A stretch of DNA of 64,000 bases from an uncultured Peptococcaceae bacterium (GTDB lineage Bacteria; Bacillota; Peptococcia; Peptococcales; Peptococcaceae): positions 24,319 to 88,318 of the forward strand of contig CAJUDO010000010.1 in NCBI GenBank assembly GCA_910585405.1. The letters are read 5' to 3'. The notes under the pieces are model-generated. The model worked only from the letters and a program-made list of their open reading frames with translations. It did not search any database and was not told the DNA's origin. Each line of letters opens with the position of its first letter. Positions within the stretch are counted from its first letter, which is position 1. Position numbers and translations under genes: made by a program. Positions 53,633-62,435 of this stretch are shown in pieces.

Positions 53633-54862
53633 TTGCATATTCCAGCAATTAATGTCAATTCGGAAATTGGCAAGCTGAAAAAAGTTATGCTCCACCGACC
53701 TGGCAAGGAATTAGAAAATTTGATGCCTGAGTATTTAGATCGGCTTCTTTTTGACGACATTCCTTATCTGCGTATTGCACAAGAGGAGCATGATAGCTTT
53801 GCCGACATTCTCCGGCAAAATGATGTGGAAGTGGTCTATCTCAGCGACCTTGTTGCAGAATCTATTGTCAATCAAGATGTGCGGGATGAACTCATTGCCG
53901 AGCTCATCAATGATGCAGGGATTACCACCAGCCGCGAGAGGGATATTTTGACCGATTATTTTCGTTCATTGGACACCAAGGCAATGATTGAAAAAATGAT
54001 GGCAGGTATCCGTAAGACGGAGATTCAGCAAGTAGAAGGCAAGAGTTTAGGCGATTTTCTGCGCAACTTGAATAATGATTATCCCTTTATTTTAGACCCG
54101 ATGCCCAATCTGTATTTTACCCGTGATCCCTTTGCTTCTATCGGTAATGGCGTCAGCATTCATAAAATGTTTACAGAAACCAGACATCGGGAAACATTAT
54201 TCGCCAAATTTATTTTTCAATATCATCCTTTGTATAAGGATACACAGGTATGGTATGACCGCAATGAGAACTTTTCATTAGAAGGCGGCGATATTCTGAT
54301 TTTAAATCAGGAAACCATAGCAGTAGGCATTTCTCAGCGTACCCATGAGAATGCAATTGAAAAATTTGCGCAAAAAATACTCACAGAGGAAAGCCATTTC
54401 AAAAAGATTTTGGCAATCAACATTCCAAAACAACGTACCTTTATGCATTTGGATACGGTGTTTACAATGGTAGACCATGATAAATTCACCATTCACCCCA
54501 ATATTATGCGGGACATGGATGTATTTGTCATTGAGCGGGGCGGAGACCGACGCATCAAAATTACCCAGGAGACAGGAAGTTTGGAAGATATTTTGAAACA
54601 CCATCTCAATTTGGATAAGGTGACGCTGATTAAATGCGGTAGCAACAATGCGATTGATTCAGCCCGAGAGCAGTGGAATGATGGTTCCAATACGCTGGCG
54701 ATTGCGCCGGGTGAGGTCGTTGTCTATTCCCGCAATTATGTAACTAATGAAATTTTGCAGGAAAACGGGATAAAGACCTATGTCATGCCTAGCTCGGAAT
54801 TATCGCGGGGCAGAGGCGGTCCACGGTGCATGAGTATGCCATTGATACGTGAAGATTTGTAA
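53633..54862 (+). CDS. arcA: Arginine deiminase
   Basis: A 409-residue cytoplasmic enzyme that converts arginine to citrulline and ammonia. Motifs: [18 protein letters not shown] (near residue 155-172), [12 protein letters not shown], the catalytic His/Glu region [17 protein letters not shown], and the nucleophile Cys in [14 protein letters not shown] at the end. It starts with TTG at 53633, five bases after GAGGTG. No in-frame ATG fits. First gene of arcA-arcB-arcC-arcD. Confidence 0.96.
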   Translation: MHIPAINVNSEIGKLKKVMLHRPGKELENLMPEYLDRLLFDDIPYLRIAQEEHDSFADILRQNDVEVVYLSDLVAESIVNQDVRDELIAELINDAGITTSRERDILTDYFRSLDTKAMIEKMMAGIRKTEIQQVEGKSLGDFLRNLNNDYPFILDPMPNLYFTRDPFASIGNGVSIHKMFTETRHRETLFAKFIFQYHPLYKDTQVWYDRNENFSLEGGDILILNQETIAVGISQRTHENAIEKFAQKILTEESHFKKILAINIPKQRTFMHLDTVFTMVDHDKFTIHPNIMRDMDVFVIERGGDRRIKITQETGSLEDILKHHLNLDKVTLIKCGSNNAIDSAREQWNDGSNTLAIAPGEVVVYSRNYVTNEILQENGIKTYVMPSSELSRGRGGPRCMSMPLIREDL

Positions 54863-54893
54863 ATTTGTTTAAGAAGAAAAAGGAGGATTTACA

Positions 54894-55886
54894 ATGCCAG
54901 TAAATTTGAAAGGTAAAAGTTTTTTGACATTGATGGATTTAACGCCTTGTGAGATTCGTTATTTGTTGGATTTATCCCACGATCTGAAAGCAAAAAAACG
55001 GGCTGGAATTTGTGAACACAATTTGGCGGGAAAAAATATTGTGCTGCTTTTTGAAAAAACATCTACCAGAACTCGTTGCGCCTTTGAAGTGGCTGCTCAT
55101 GATGAGGGTGCTCATGTCACGTTCTTGGATCCGGGCAGCTCTCAGATGGGCAAAAAAGAATCATTGGAAGATACCGCAAAGGTATTAGGACGTTTTTTTG
55201 ACGGCATCGAATATCGTGGCTTTGACCAGAGCGTGGTGGAACAGTTGGCGAAGCATTCCGGTGTACCGGTATTCAACGGTTTGACAGATGCGGATCATCC
55301 TACTCAGATTTTGGCGGATATGTTGACTATTGAAGAACATTTGGCGTTGCCATTAAATAAAGTGAAGGTTGTCTTCCCTGGCGACGTGCGCAACAACATG
55401 TGCTATGCGTGGATGTATGGCTGTGCCAAAATGGGCATGCATTTTGTAGGAATTGGGCCAAAGAGCCTGATAGACGGAATTGACCAAAAGATTATGCAGG
55501 AGGTGCAGCGAGTAGCTGCACAAACCGGCGCTAAAATTGAAATCAGCGATGATATGAGAGCAGTGGAAGGCGCTGATGTGATCTACGGTGATATCTGGGC
55601 TTCTATGGGAGAGGAAGCGTTGATTCCAGAAAGAGTAAAATTGTTGACGCCATATCGGGTGACAGAAGAAGTCTTAAAGATGACCAACAATCCGAATGTG
55701 CTCTATCTCCATTGCCTGCCCTCCTTCCATGATTTTAATACGAAGCTGGCGGCGGAGTGGAAGGAAAAAGGGGTGGATATCCGTGAGGTGACAGATGAAG
55801 TCTTCCGTGGCCCTCATTCTGTCGTATTTGATGAAGCGGAAAATAGAATGCATACCATTAAGGCAGTTATGGTAGCGACATTGTAA
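54894..55886 (+). CDS. arcB: Ornithine carbamoyltransferase (catabolic)
   Basis: A 330-residue carbamoyltransferase: carbamoyl-phosphate site STRTR (near residue 55), HPTQ near 136, the ornithine loop WASMGEE, and HCLPSFHD near 272. In the deiminase pathway it splits citrulline with phosphate to ornithine and carbamoyl phosphate. It starts 31 bases after arcA with AAAGGAGG. Confidence 0.96.
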   Translation: MPVNLKGKSFLTLMDLTPCEIRYLLDLSHDLKAKKRAGICEHNLAGKNIVLLFEKTSTRTRCAFEVAAHDEGAHVTFLDPGSSQMGKKESLEDTAKVLGRFFDGIEYRGFDQSVVEQLAKHSGVPVFNGLTDADHPTQILADMLTIEEHLALPLNKVKVVFPGDVRNNMCYAWMYGCAKMGMHFVGIGPKSLIDGIDQKIMQEVQRVAAQTGAKIEISDDMRAVEGADVIYGDIWASMGEEALIPERVKLLTPYRVTEEVLKMTNNPNVLYLHCLPSFHDFNTKLAAEWKEKGVDIREVTDEVFRGPHSVVFDEAENRMHTIKAVMVATL

Positions 55887-55915
55887 TATTTTGTAGTTGT
55901 TGGGAAGATTGGATA

Positions 55916-55967
55916 GCCTACTGCCTTCCGTTTTGATTTTAGTGAATCAAAACGGAAGGCAGTAGGC
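55916..55967. repeat. Perfect 23-bp inverted repeat between arcB and arcC
   Basis: Arms 55916-55938 and 55945-55967 are perfect reverse complements (left arm begins GCCTACTGCC, right arm ends GGCAGTAGGC) with the loop TTAGTG. No T-run follows, so it is not a simple terminator. It may stabilise or process the arc mRNA, or tune arcC-arcD expression. Confidence 0.85.
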
Positions 55968-56021
55968 GATGATTTGCAGCAGAAGTTAATTTTGTAACCT
56001 AAAAAAAGGAGTGTGTTGCAG

Positions 56022-56969
56022 ATGACACAGCCCGAAAAAATTGTGATTGCGTTGGGAGGCAATGCGTTAGAGGAAAAGGGGCTCCCTCCTACATCCCAAT
56101 CTCAGATGAATGTTGTAGCCAAAACCAGCGAATATCTCGCAGAATTGAGCTGTAAAGGCTATGAATTGGCGGTAGTACACGGAAACGGTCCTCAAGTAGG
56201 GCGTATTCTTTTGGCTACGGAAGCGGCCAGCCACGTTACACCAGCGTTACCTTTTGATGTTTGCGGCGCTATGAGTCAGGGGTATATTGGATATCATATT
56301 CAGCAGGCACTGCGGAAATCTTTAGAAAAGCGGGGACGTCACATTCCTGTGGTAACGGTTATCACTCAGATGGTAGTGGACGAAAAAGATCCAGCTTTTG
56401 AAAATCCTAGCAAACCAATTGGACCTTTTTACAATGAAGAAGAAGCAAGAAACTTGGAGCAGGAAAAAGGCTACGTGATGAAAGAAGATGCCGGACGGGG
56501 TTGGCGGCGCGTGGTGCCTTCTCCAGAGCCTTTGGAGATTGTTGAAATTGATACAATTAAAACTTTATGGAATACAACGATTACAGTGACCTGCGGTGGC
56601 GGTGGCATCCCAGTGGTGCGCAACGCCGATGGTTCTTTGCGCGGAATTGCTGCAGTGATAGACAAAGATCTGGCAGCAGAACGTTTGGCTGAGGGTATGC
56701 AGGCAGATGTGTTGATGATCCTTACAGAGGTGGAGCAGGTCTGTCTGAATTTCAATAAACCCAACCAAAAGGTATTGGGGCAAATCAGTATTGCCGAGGC
56801 CGAGCAGTATATACAAGAGGGTCACTTTGCTCCGGGCAGTATGCTGCCAAAAGTACAGGCCGCCGTACGTTTTGCCGCATCGAAGCCGGGACGCAAGGCG
56901 ATCATTACCTCTCTGTATCAGGCAGAAGAGGCCTTGGCAGGGCATACTGGTACGGTGATTGTGGGGTGA
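56022..56969 (+). CDS. arcC: Carbamate kinase
   Basis: A 315-residue amino-acid-kinase-fold enzyme: IALGGNALEEKG at the N-terminus, VVHGNGPQVG near residue 48, VTCGGGGIPVVR near 190, and GSMLPKVQAAVRFA near 270. It makes ATP from carbamoyl phosphate and ADP, the energy-yielding step. ATG 56022 lies about ten bases after AAGGAG. Confidence 0.96.
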   Translation: MTQPEKIVIALGGNALEEKGLPPTSQSQMNVVAKTSEYLAELSCKGYELAVVHGNGPQVGRILLATEAASHVTPALPFDVCGAMSQGYIGYHIQQALRKSLEKRGRHIPVVTVITQMVVDEKDPAFENPSKPIGPFYNEEEARNLEQEKGYVMKEDAGRGWRRVVPSPEPLEIVEIDTIKTLWNTTITVTCGGGGIPVVRNADGSLRGIAAVIDKDLAAERLAEGMQADVLMILTEVEQVCLNFNKPNQKVLGQISIAEAEQYIQEGHFAPGSMLPKVQAAVRFAASKPGRKAIITSLYQAEEALAGHTGTVIVG

Positions 56970-56973
56970 GCGT

Positions 56974-58392
56974 ATGAAGAGCAGAACCTTTCGTATGCCC
57001 AGTGCCTACACAATTCTATTCTCCATCATTTTAGTGATGATGGCATTAACATGGCTGGTTCCAGCCGGACAGTATGATTATACGCAAAGCGGTGATGTGG
57101 CACAGCCCATTGCCGGAACCTATCATCGGGTTGAACGGAATGCACAGGGCATTTTTGATGTGATTCTGGCCTCCTTCCACGGCTTTTATGAAGCGGTAGA
57201 GATTGCCTTATTTATTTTGATGGTTGGCGGCTTTTTGGGTGTTGTCATGAAAACAGGTGCAATTAATGCCGGTATTGCTAATGTCATTCGTCTCTTAAAT
57301 GGCAGGGAAAAATATATGATTCCTATTTTGATGACACTGTTTGGCTTAGGCGGTACTAGCTTCGGCATGTGGGAAGAAACAATGGCCTTTTATCCTTTGT
57401 TGCTGCCAGTCTTTGTAGCTGCCGGATATGACTCTATCACAGCTGTTTCAGTGGTTTTGCTGGGAGCCGGCGTAGGTACGCTATGTTCGACAGTGAATCC
57501 ATTTGCTACAGGGATCGCTTCGGGATTCGCTGGTATTTCTTTGGGCGACGGTCTATTTTTGCGTTTGGCTATGTTGGTTGTGCTGGAAGGGGTGGCCATA
57601 TTTTATGTCATGCGGTATGCTGAAAAAGTACGCGCTAATCCGCAGGCTTCCATTGTCGCAAACCAATATGAAGAAAATCGGAAACGCTTTGCCATCAATT
57701 GGGATGACCAAGAGGGTATGGAGCTTACCAGAAAACGTAAATTAGCTCTGACGATTTTTGCATTCACCTTTATTATTATGATTTATTCGGTAATTCCTTT
57801 TGATGAATTGGGGATTTCCTTTTTGCCAACCTTAGGTTGGTATTTTACAGAGCTGTCAGGATTATTTTTAGTGGCGGGAATTATTGTGGGATTGGCAGTA
57901 CATATGAAGGAACAAGAACTCATTGAAGGATTTGTGCAGGGTGCGGCAGATCTTTTGGGTGTTGCGTTCATTATTGCCATTTCCCGTGGGATTACCGTCA
58001 TTATGAATTCTGGTTTTATCACTGATACCATTTTAAATTGGGGTGAACAGGCTTTGGCCGGAGCTCATTCTATACTGTTTATTATTCTGACATACTTGCT
58101 TTATTTGCCGTTGTCCTTTCTCATTCCCTCCAGTTCGGGGTTGGCTACTTTATCTATTCCCATTATGGTGCCGTTGGGAGAATTCACAAATATCAGCAGT
58201 GCGCTTATCATTACAGCCTTCCAATCGGCTTCGGGTCTGGTAAATTTGTTGACGCCAACCAGCGCAGTGGTAATGGGTGGTTTGGCTGTTGCACATATTC
58301 CATATGATCGTTGGCTCAAATATGTATTGGGCTTTGTGAGTATCGTGCTGGTGACAACGATTATATTTTTAACGATAGGTGCTCTGCTATAG
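56974..58392 (+). CDS. arcD: Arginine:ornithine antiporter candidate, YfcC/ArcD2 family
   Basis: A 472-residue protein with about 11-12 helices: YTILFSIILVMMALTWLVPAGQYDY, GGTSFGMWEETMAFYPLLLPVFVAAGYD, CSTVNPFATGIASGFAGIS and SSSGLATLSIPIMVPLGEF. These are hallmarks of the YfcC (COG1288) family, often linked to arcABC. It starts five bases after arcC with GGGGTGAG. Arginine/ornithine exchange is inferred from the operon. It is not the APC-type ArcD. Confidence 0.85.
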   Translation: MKSRTFRMPSAYTILFSIILVMMALTWLVPAGQYDYTQSGDVAQPIAGTYHRVERNAQGIFDVILASFHGFYEAVEIALFILMVGGFLGVVMKTGAINAGIANVIRLLNGREKYMIPILMTLFGLGGTSFGMWEETMAFYPLLLPVFVAAGYDSITAVSVVLLGAGVGTLCSTVNPFATGIASGFAGISLGDGLFLRLAMLVVLEGVAIFYVMRYAEKVRANPQASIVANQYEENRKRFAINWDDQEGMELTRKRKLALTIFAFTFIIMIYSVIPFDELGISFLPTLGWYFTELSGLFLVAGIIVGLAVHMKEQELIEGFVQGAADLLGVAFIIAISRGITVIMNSGFITDTILNWGEQALAGAHSILFIILTYLLYLPLSFLIPSSSGLATLSIPIMVPLGEFTNISSALIITAFQSASGLVNLLTPTSAVVMGGLAVAHIPYDRWLKYVLGFVSIVLVTTIIFLTIGALL

Positions 58393-58416
58393 CGATGCAG
58401 AGTTTTTTCAGAAAAG

Positions 58417-58455
58417 GATCCCCCTTTGCTGGATTTTGTCCAGTAAAGGGGGGAT
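58417..58455 (+). terminator. Hairpin after the arc operon
   Basis: ATCCCCCTTT-CTGGA pairs with TCCAG-AAAGGGGGGAT. A strong stem but with no T-run, so termination is only likely. Confidence 0.6.
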
Positions 58456-58505
58456 ATACCATTGATGCGAGCCAGTGGGGATGTTTGTCCTCTAAAAAAT
58501 TGCTT

Positions 58506-59129
58506 TCACTTTTCCAGCAAACCGCTGACAATGCATTCATCTAAAATGGTGTCATAGTCACGTTCAGGATTGAGATCCTCGACCATAGAGCGGGTAATCT
58601 CCCCTGTTTCGTAAAGCTGTGCTACAGCATCCCATGCCTCTTCCTGCAATTCGTAATAAATAACAGCCCAACGATACCATTCTTCTGCAGAGGGGAAAAT
58701 ATAACCTAAAAGAAATGATTGACCGCCATCATCCGAGGATGACTCTTGCTGCAAGGTGTTAGCATCAGGACTGCGATGCCATTGCGTTTCGTCCGCTTCT
58801 TGCCAAAGACAGAAGGTCACATCATCTTTTTCCATACTTTCGTCTAACAATTGCAGCAGATGAGGGGGTACATTACCATAAATTTCAGAAGAAAATAAAT
58901 TGTTTTCATTTTGATGGGGCGATAAGCTGGATTCGTGGTCAAATCCTTTGAGCAGCGCGCCCTGTGCAGAAAACAAGGCATAGAGATGATCGCCGCTGCC
59001 GTTGTCAATTTTAAATACATCACAGTGTTTATCTTGGTCATGGTAGTAGCTTACCAGCCGCAGCCATGCATCATGTTCCGGTATTACCATAATATCCAGA
59101 ATCGCCTGCTTTTTCAGCAGCTCCTTCAT
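58506..59129 (-). CDS. Unrecognised acidic cytoplasmic protein
   Basis: A 207-residue soluble protein rich in Asp, Glu and Trp (HDAWLRLVSYYHDQDKHCDVFKIDNGSGDHLYALFSAQGALLKGFDHES; EEWYRWAVIYYELQEEAWDAVAQLYETGEITRSMVEDL). The text resembles SMI1/immunity-type or YfjJ-like proteins only loosely; no family can be claimed. The start at 59129 has a weak GGGAA; a better AAGGAGG lies further upstream with no usual start codon beside it. Transcribed alone on the minus strand. Confidence 0.6.
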   Translation of the reverse strand: MKELLKKQAILDIMVIPEHDAWLRLVSYYHDQDKHCDVFKIDNGSGDHLYALFSAQGALLKGFDHESSLSPHQNENNLFSSEIYGNVPPHLLQLLDESMEKDDVTFCLWQEADETQWHRSPDANTLQQESSSDDGGQSFLLGYIFPSAEEWYRWAVIYYELQEEAWDAVAQLYETGEITRSMVEDLNPERDYDTILDECIVSGLLEK

Positions 59130-59350
59130 TTCCCGTTGTTTCAGCGTAGAACGCCTCCTTTGGTGGATAACGTGTCAGTATAAAATTGTTTGTGCTGACA
59201 GGAGAATCTTACCATAGTATGGGAGCGGTTGCAATAGAAATTTTATCCTGAATAGGATGCTACGGGTTGATTAGTATGATACAGATGAATTGTTTCAATG
59301 GATAATTTGTGTTATACTAAATTTATTGTAATAAAAAGTGGGGATGGACT

Positions 59351-60268
59351 ATGCGGCTGTCACAATTAAGTGGTTTGCTTTTGATAAAAAAATATGGCTC
59401 AATTTCTAAAGCGGCGCAGGAATCTTTTATGTCGCAATCTGCGCTGTCTGTTTCTATAAAAGAACTGGAAGAGGAATTAGGTCAAGTTATTTTAATTCGT
59501 ACGAAAAAAGGAGTGGCTTTTACCAATTATGGGATTCAGTTGTTGGAACATATCCAACGAATTTTTGAAGAAGTAGAGTTTATTCGCAAGATGGAAGTTG
59601 AACAGAGTGAAGTACATGGCAATGTTGTGTTAGGTATCAGTTCTTATTATTGTAATGTTCTGGCTGCCAACCTGTTCTTGGAATTGAAAAAACGATTTCC
59701 CGGGATCAACCTGCAAATCTCTCAGGATAAGAATGTCAACATAATCAGCGATGTGTTACTGGGTAATTTGGATTTGGGACTTTTGCAGATCGGTGTTTTG
59801 GATGGAAAGTTTTATTATCCCCAGGAATTTTTGAAAAGTAAGTTGGAATTTCATCAGCTGTTTATGCGGCCGATGAAAATTGCGGTGGGGGAAAAACATC
59901 CATTGCGGGAGAGAAAAGAACTATGTATGGCAGATTTGGCGCCATATAGATATGTTACCAATAAAAATTTGGACGAAGATTTGGTTTATCAAAAATTGAA
60001 AGAAAATGGATATGCCAATGAGGTGATTCAAGTCAATGATGTCATAACTCGTTCGGTAGTCACCAGTATGAATGCAATGAATGTGGTAATGGATTTAGGT
60101 CTGCAGGCGGGAAATCAGCAATATCAGGAACAATTGTATCCGTTGGATATACAGGATTTTCACGGTGCCTATGCGGTGGGTTGGATTCATAAATCGCATC
60201 CGTTAAGTCCGGCAGAGCAAGAAATACTTGAATTGCTGAAAGAACAGACAGAATGTTATAAAAACTAG
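59351..60268 (+). CDS. LysR-family transcriptional regulator
   Basis: A 305-residue LysR protein: HTH MRLSQLSGLLLIKKYGSISKAAQESFMSQSALSVSIKELEEELG and an effector domain. ATG follows GGGGATGG. Codirectional with the ferredoxin/flavoprotein/transporter genes, separated by a terminator and a promoter. Likely their regulator. Confidence 0.87.
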   Translation: MRLSQLSGLLLIKKYGSISKAAQESFMSQSALSVSIKELEEELGQVILIRTKKGVAFTNYGIQLLEHIQRIFEEVEFIRKMEVEQSEVHGNVVLGISSYYCNVLAANLFLELKKRFPGINLQISQDKNVNIISDVLLGNLDLGLLQIGVLDGKFYYPQEFLKSKLEFHQLFMRPMKIAVGEKHPLRERKELCMADLAPYRYVTNKNLDEDLVYQKLKENGYANEVIQVNDVITRSVVTSMNAMNVVMDLGLQAGNQQYQEQLYPLDIQDFHGAYAVGWIHKSHPLSPAEQEILELLKEQTECYKN

Positions 60269-60277
60269 AATCAAGAT

Positions 60278-60325
60278 GAGGTGCCCTCAAAAAGTTAAAC
60301 TTTTTGGGGACGCCTCGTTTTTTGT
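60278..60325 (+). terminator. Terminator after LysR gene
   Basis: GAGG-CC-CAAAAAG pairs with CTTTTTG-GG-CCTC, followed by GTTTTTTG. Confidence 0.88.
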
Positions 60326-60400
60326 TATTGGCTGAATTGAGAACGGTTATGAAAAAATAAGATATGCGAAAAAACGATAAGATATATATAAATATAATAT

Positions 60401-60429
60401 TTTACAATAATTAATTCCACTTATATAAT
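60401..60429 (+). promoter_or_regulatory. Promoter of the ferredoxin-flavoprotein-transporter operon
   Basis: TTTACA (60401-60406), a 17-base spacer and TATAAT (60424-60429), 70 bases before the ferredoxin start. Confidence 0.7.
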
Positions 60430-60498
60430 AAAGGCAAAGATAAGCGTCATGGCCATGAGCTTTCTCTCTACAGAACAGTAAACAAGGAGTTGGTTTGT

Positions 60499-60738
60499 AT
60501 GCCACCATTGGTAAATGAAGAACAATGTGTTGGATGTGGAATTTGTATTGAGATTTGCCCACTAGACGTATTGAAAAGGGAAAATGATAAAACAATTGTA
60601 AAATATCCAGAAGAATGTTGGCATTGCCGTGCCTGTGTCATGGACTGTCCCCGTCAGGCCATCACCATTCGATATCCGTTATCACATATGATGTTGCATA
60701 TGGATGCGCCAAATGTGCAAAGGGGGAACGAACAATGA
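60499..60738 (+). CDS. 2[4Fe-4S] ferredoxin, AprB-like partner
   Basis: A 79-residue protein with two Fe-S motifs: CVGCGICIEICPLDVLK (residues 9-25) and CWHCRACVMDCPRQAI (40-55). The spacing and the C-terminal extension resemble the electron-carrying subunit of APS-reductase-like flavoproteins. Its TGA overlaps the ATG of the flavoprotein gene, so the two are coupled. ATG follows AAGGAG. Confidence 0.85.
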   Translation: MPPLVNEEQCVGCGICIEICPLDVLKRENDKTIVKYPEECWHCRACVMDCPRQAITIRYPLSHMMLHMDAPNVQRGNEQ

Positions 60739-62420
60739 AATTACAGCTACGGCAAGAAGTCATAAAAGCAGATTTTTTAGTAATCGGTGGTGGTATTAGT
60801 GGTTTGCAGGCAGGAATTACTGCAGCAAAAGCCGGTATGAATACATTGATATTGGAGAAAGCAAACACGAAACGCTCTGGAAATGGCTGCGGCGGGAATG
60901 ACCATTTCCTGTGTTATATATCTGAATATCATGGTACGGATTTTGAAGAAATTATGAAAGAAGTCATGGATACGCTGGTCGGTTCCAATCAGGATGCGAA
61001 TTTGTTTCGGATCATGCTGGAACGTTCTTATGACATGATTCAGAAATGGGAGTCCTATGGAATTCAAATGCGGCCTACCGGAACCTGGAATTTTGAAGGT
61101 CACGCGATGCCCGGCCGCAGAAAATATCATTTGAAATATGACGGCGCGAATCAGAAGGCGTGCCTGACCCAAGAAGCCAAAAAAGCCGGCGCCCAAATTA
61201 TGAATAAGGTCATTGTGAATGAAGTGTTGGTGAATGCAGAAGGCCGTTTTGTCGGCGCAATTGGCATCAATATCAGAGAGGAGATTCCTGAGGTTGTAAT
61301 TTTCCAGGCCAAAGCAGGACTGATTGCAGTAGGAGAAGCCATGCGTATGTATCCGGGTAATAATCCAGCTTATATTTTTAATACTTCCCACTGTCCGGCC
61401 AATACAGGCAGCGGTGCAGCAATGGCGCTACGTGCAGGTGCTCGTCTGGTTAATTTGGATTTGCCTTCCCGTCATGCTGGTCCTAAATATTTTACCCGCT
61501 CGGGAAAGGGCACTTGGATTGGCGCTTTAACAGATATTCACGGGGAATTGATCGGTCCCTTTATTGAGGATATTCATGTGAGCAGAGAACTGCCAGACCC
61601 TACAGCAGATGTTTGGAAAGACTGTTTTGTAAAAATGATGGAATCGGGAAAAGGTCCTGTATATATGAATTGTACCGGCATCAGTGAAGAGGATCAGCAG
61701 CACATGCGAAAAGCTTTGGTTTCAGAAGGATGTACCTCTATCAATGAATATTTGGATCAGTACCATATTGATTTGCGCAAAACGATGATTGAGTTTGGAC
61801 AATATGAGCACATGTTTTATATGAACGGGATTGATATTAATCAGGATGCGATGAGTAGCATTCCGGGGCTATATGCTTCCGGTCAGTCGGTGGGCAATGT
61901 GCGCGGCGATATTACAGCGGCGGCTGTGTTTGGGGATCTGGCGGCAGAAAAGGCTGCGGCGTATATTCGGACAGTAGACGATTATGATATAACCACCCTT
62001 CCGATAATTCAGGAAAAAATTCATCTGTATCAGCATTTGATGCGGGTAGAGCCTGGTGCGAACTGGAAAGAAGCCAATACCACATTACAAAAAATTATGG
62101 AGGAATATGTGGGTACCAAGGTGCGTTCGGAGAGTTTGCTGACAGCGGGGCGGAAATATATTTGCGATTTGCGCGGTTATGCCGAGGAAAAATTGCAGGC
62201 AGACAATTCCCACGAATTGATGCGTTGTCTGGAAGTATTAGATTTATTGGATCTGGCCGAGGCCTGCGCGGTATCGGCGTTGGAGAGAAAGGAGTCTCGC
62301 GGCGCTTATCATAGGCGGAGCGATTATCCATTTACCAATCCATTATTAAATAACAAATTTCAGACGATTACCTTGTCTGAGCAGGGATTGACTACGGAAT
62401 TCCGAAATCGGATCAAGTGA
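60735..62420 (+). CDS. FAD-dependent fumarate-reductase/APS-reductase-alpha-like flavoprotein
   Basis: A 561-residue flavoprotein of the succinate dehydrogenase/fumarate reductase/AprA superfamily. FAD-binding VIGGGISGLQAGITAAKAGMNTLILEKA is at residues 16-43, RSGNGCGGNDHF near 48, and a second FAD motif GLYASGQSVGNVRGDITAAAVFGDLAAE near 382. With the small ferredoxin it forms an AprAB-like pair. True AprA is longer (about 610-660) and acts on adenosine 5'-phosphosulfate. Here the neighbouring LysR and transporter point to an imported organic substrate, reduced or oxidised with ferredoxin. Substrate unknown. Confidence 0.8.
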   Translation: MKLQLRQEVIKADFLVIGGGISGLQAGITAAKAGMNTLILEKANTKRSGNGCGGNDHFLCYISEYHGTDFEEIMKEVMDTLVGSNQDANLFRIMLERSYDMIQKWESYGIQMRPTGTWNFEGHAMPGRRKYHLKYDGANQKACLTQEAKKAGAQIMNKVIVNEVLVNAEGRFVGAIGINIREEIPEVVIFQAKAGLIAVGEAMRMYPGNNPAYIFNTSHCPANTGSGAAMALRAGARLVNLDLPSRHAGPKYFTRSGKGTWIGALTDIHGELIGPFIEDIHVSRELPDPTADVWKDCFVKMMESGKGPVYMNCTGISEEDQQHMRKALVSEGCTSINEYLDQYHIDLRKTMIEFGQYEHMFYMNGIDINQDAMSSIPGLYASGQSVGNVRGDITAAAVFGDLAAEKAAAYIRTVDDYDITTLPIIQEKIHLYQHLMRVEPGANWKEANTTLQKIMEEYVGTKVRSESLLTAGRKYICDLRGYAEEKLQADNSHELMRCLEVLDLLDLAEACAVSALERKESRGAYHRRSDYPFTNPLLNNKFQTITLSEQGLTTEFRNRIK

Positions 62421-62435
62421 TAGGAGGGTTGGTAT

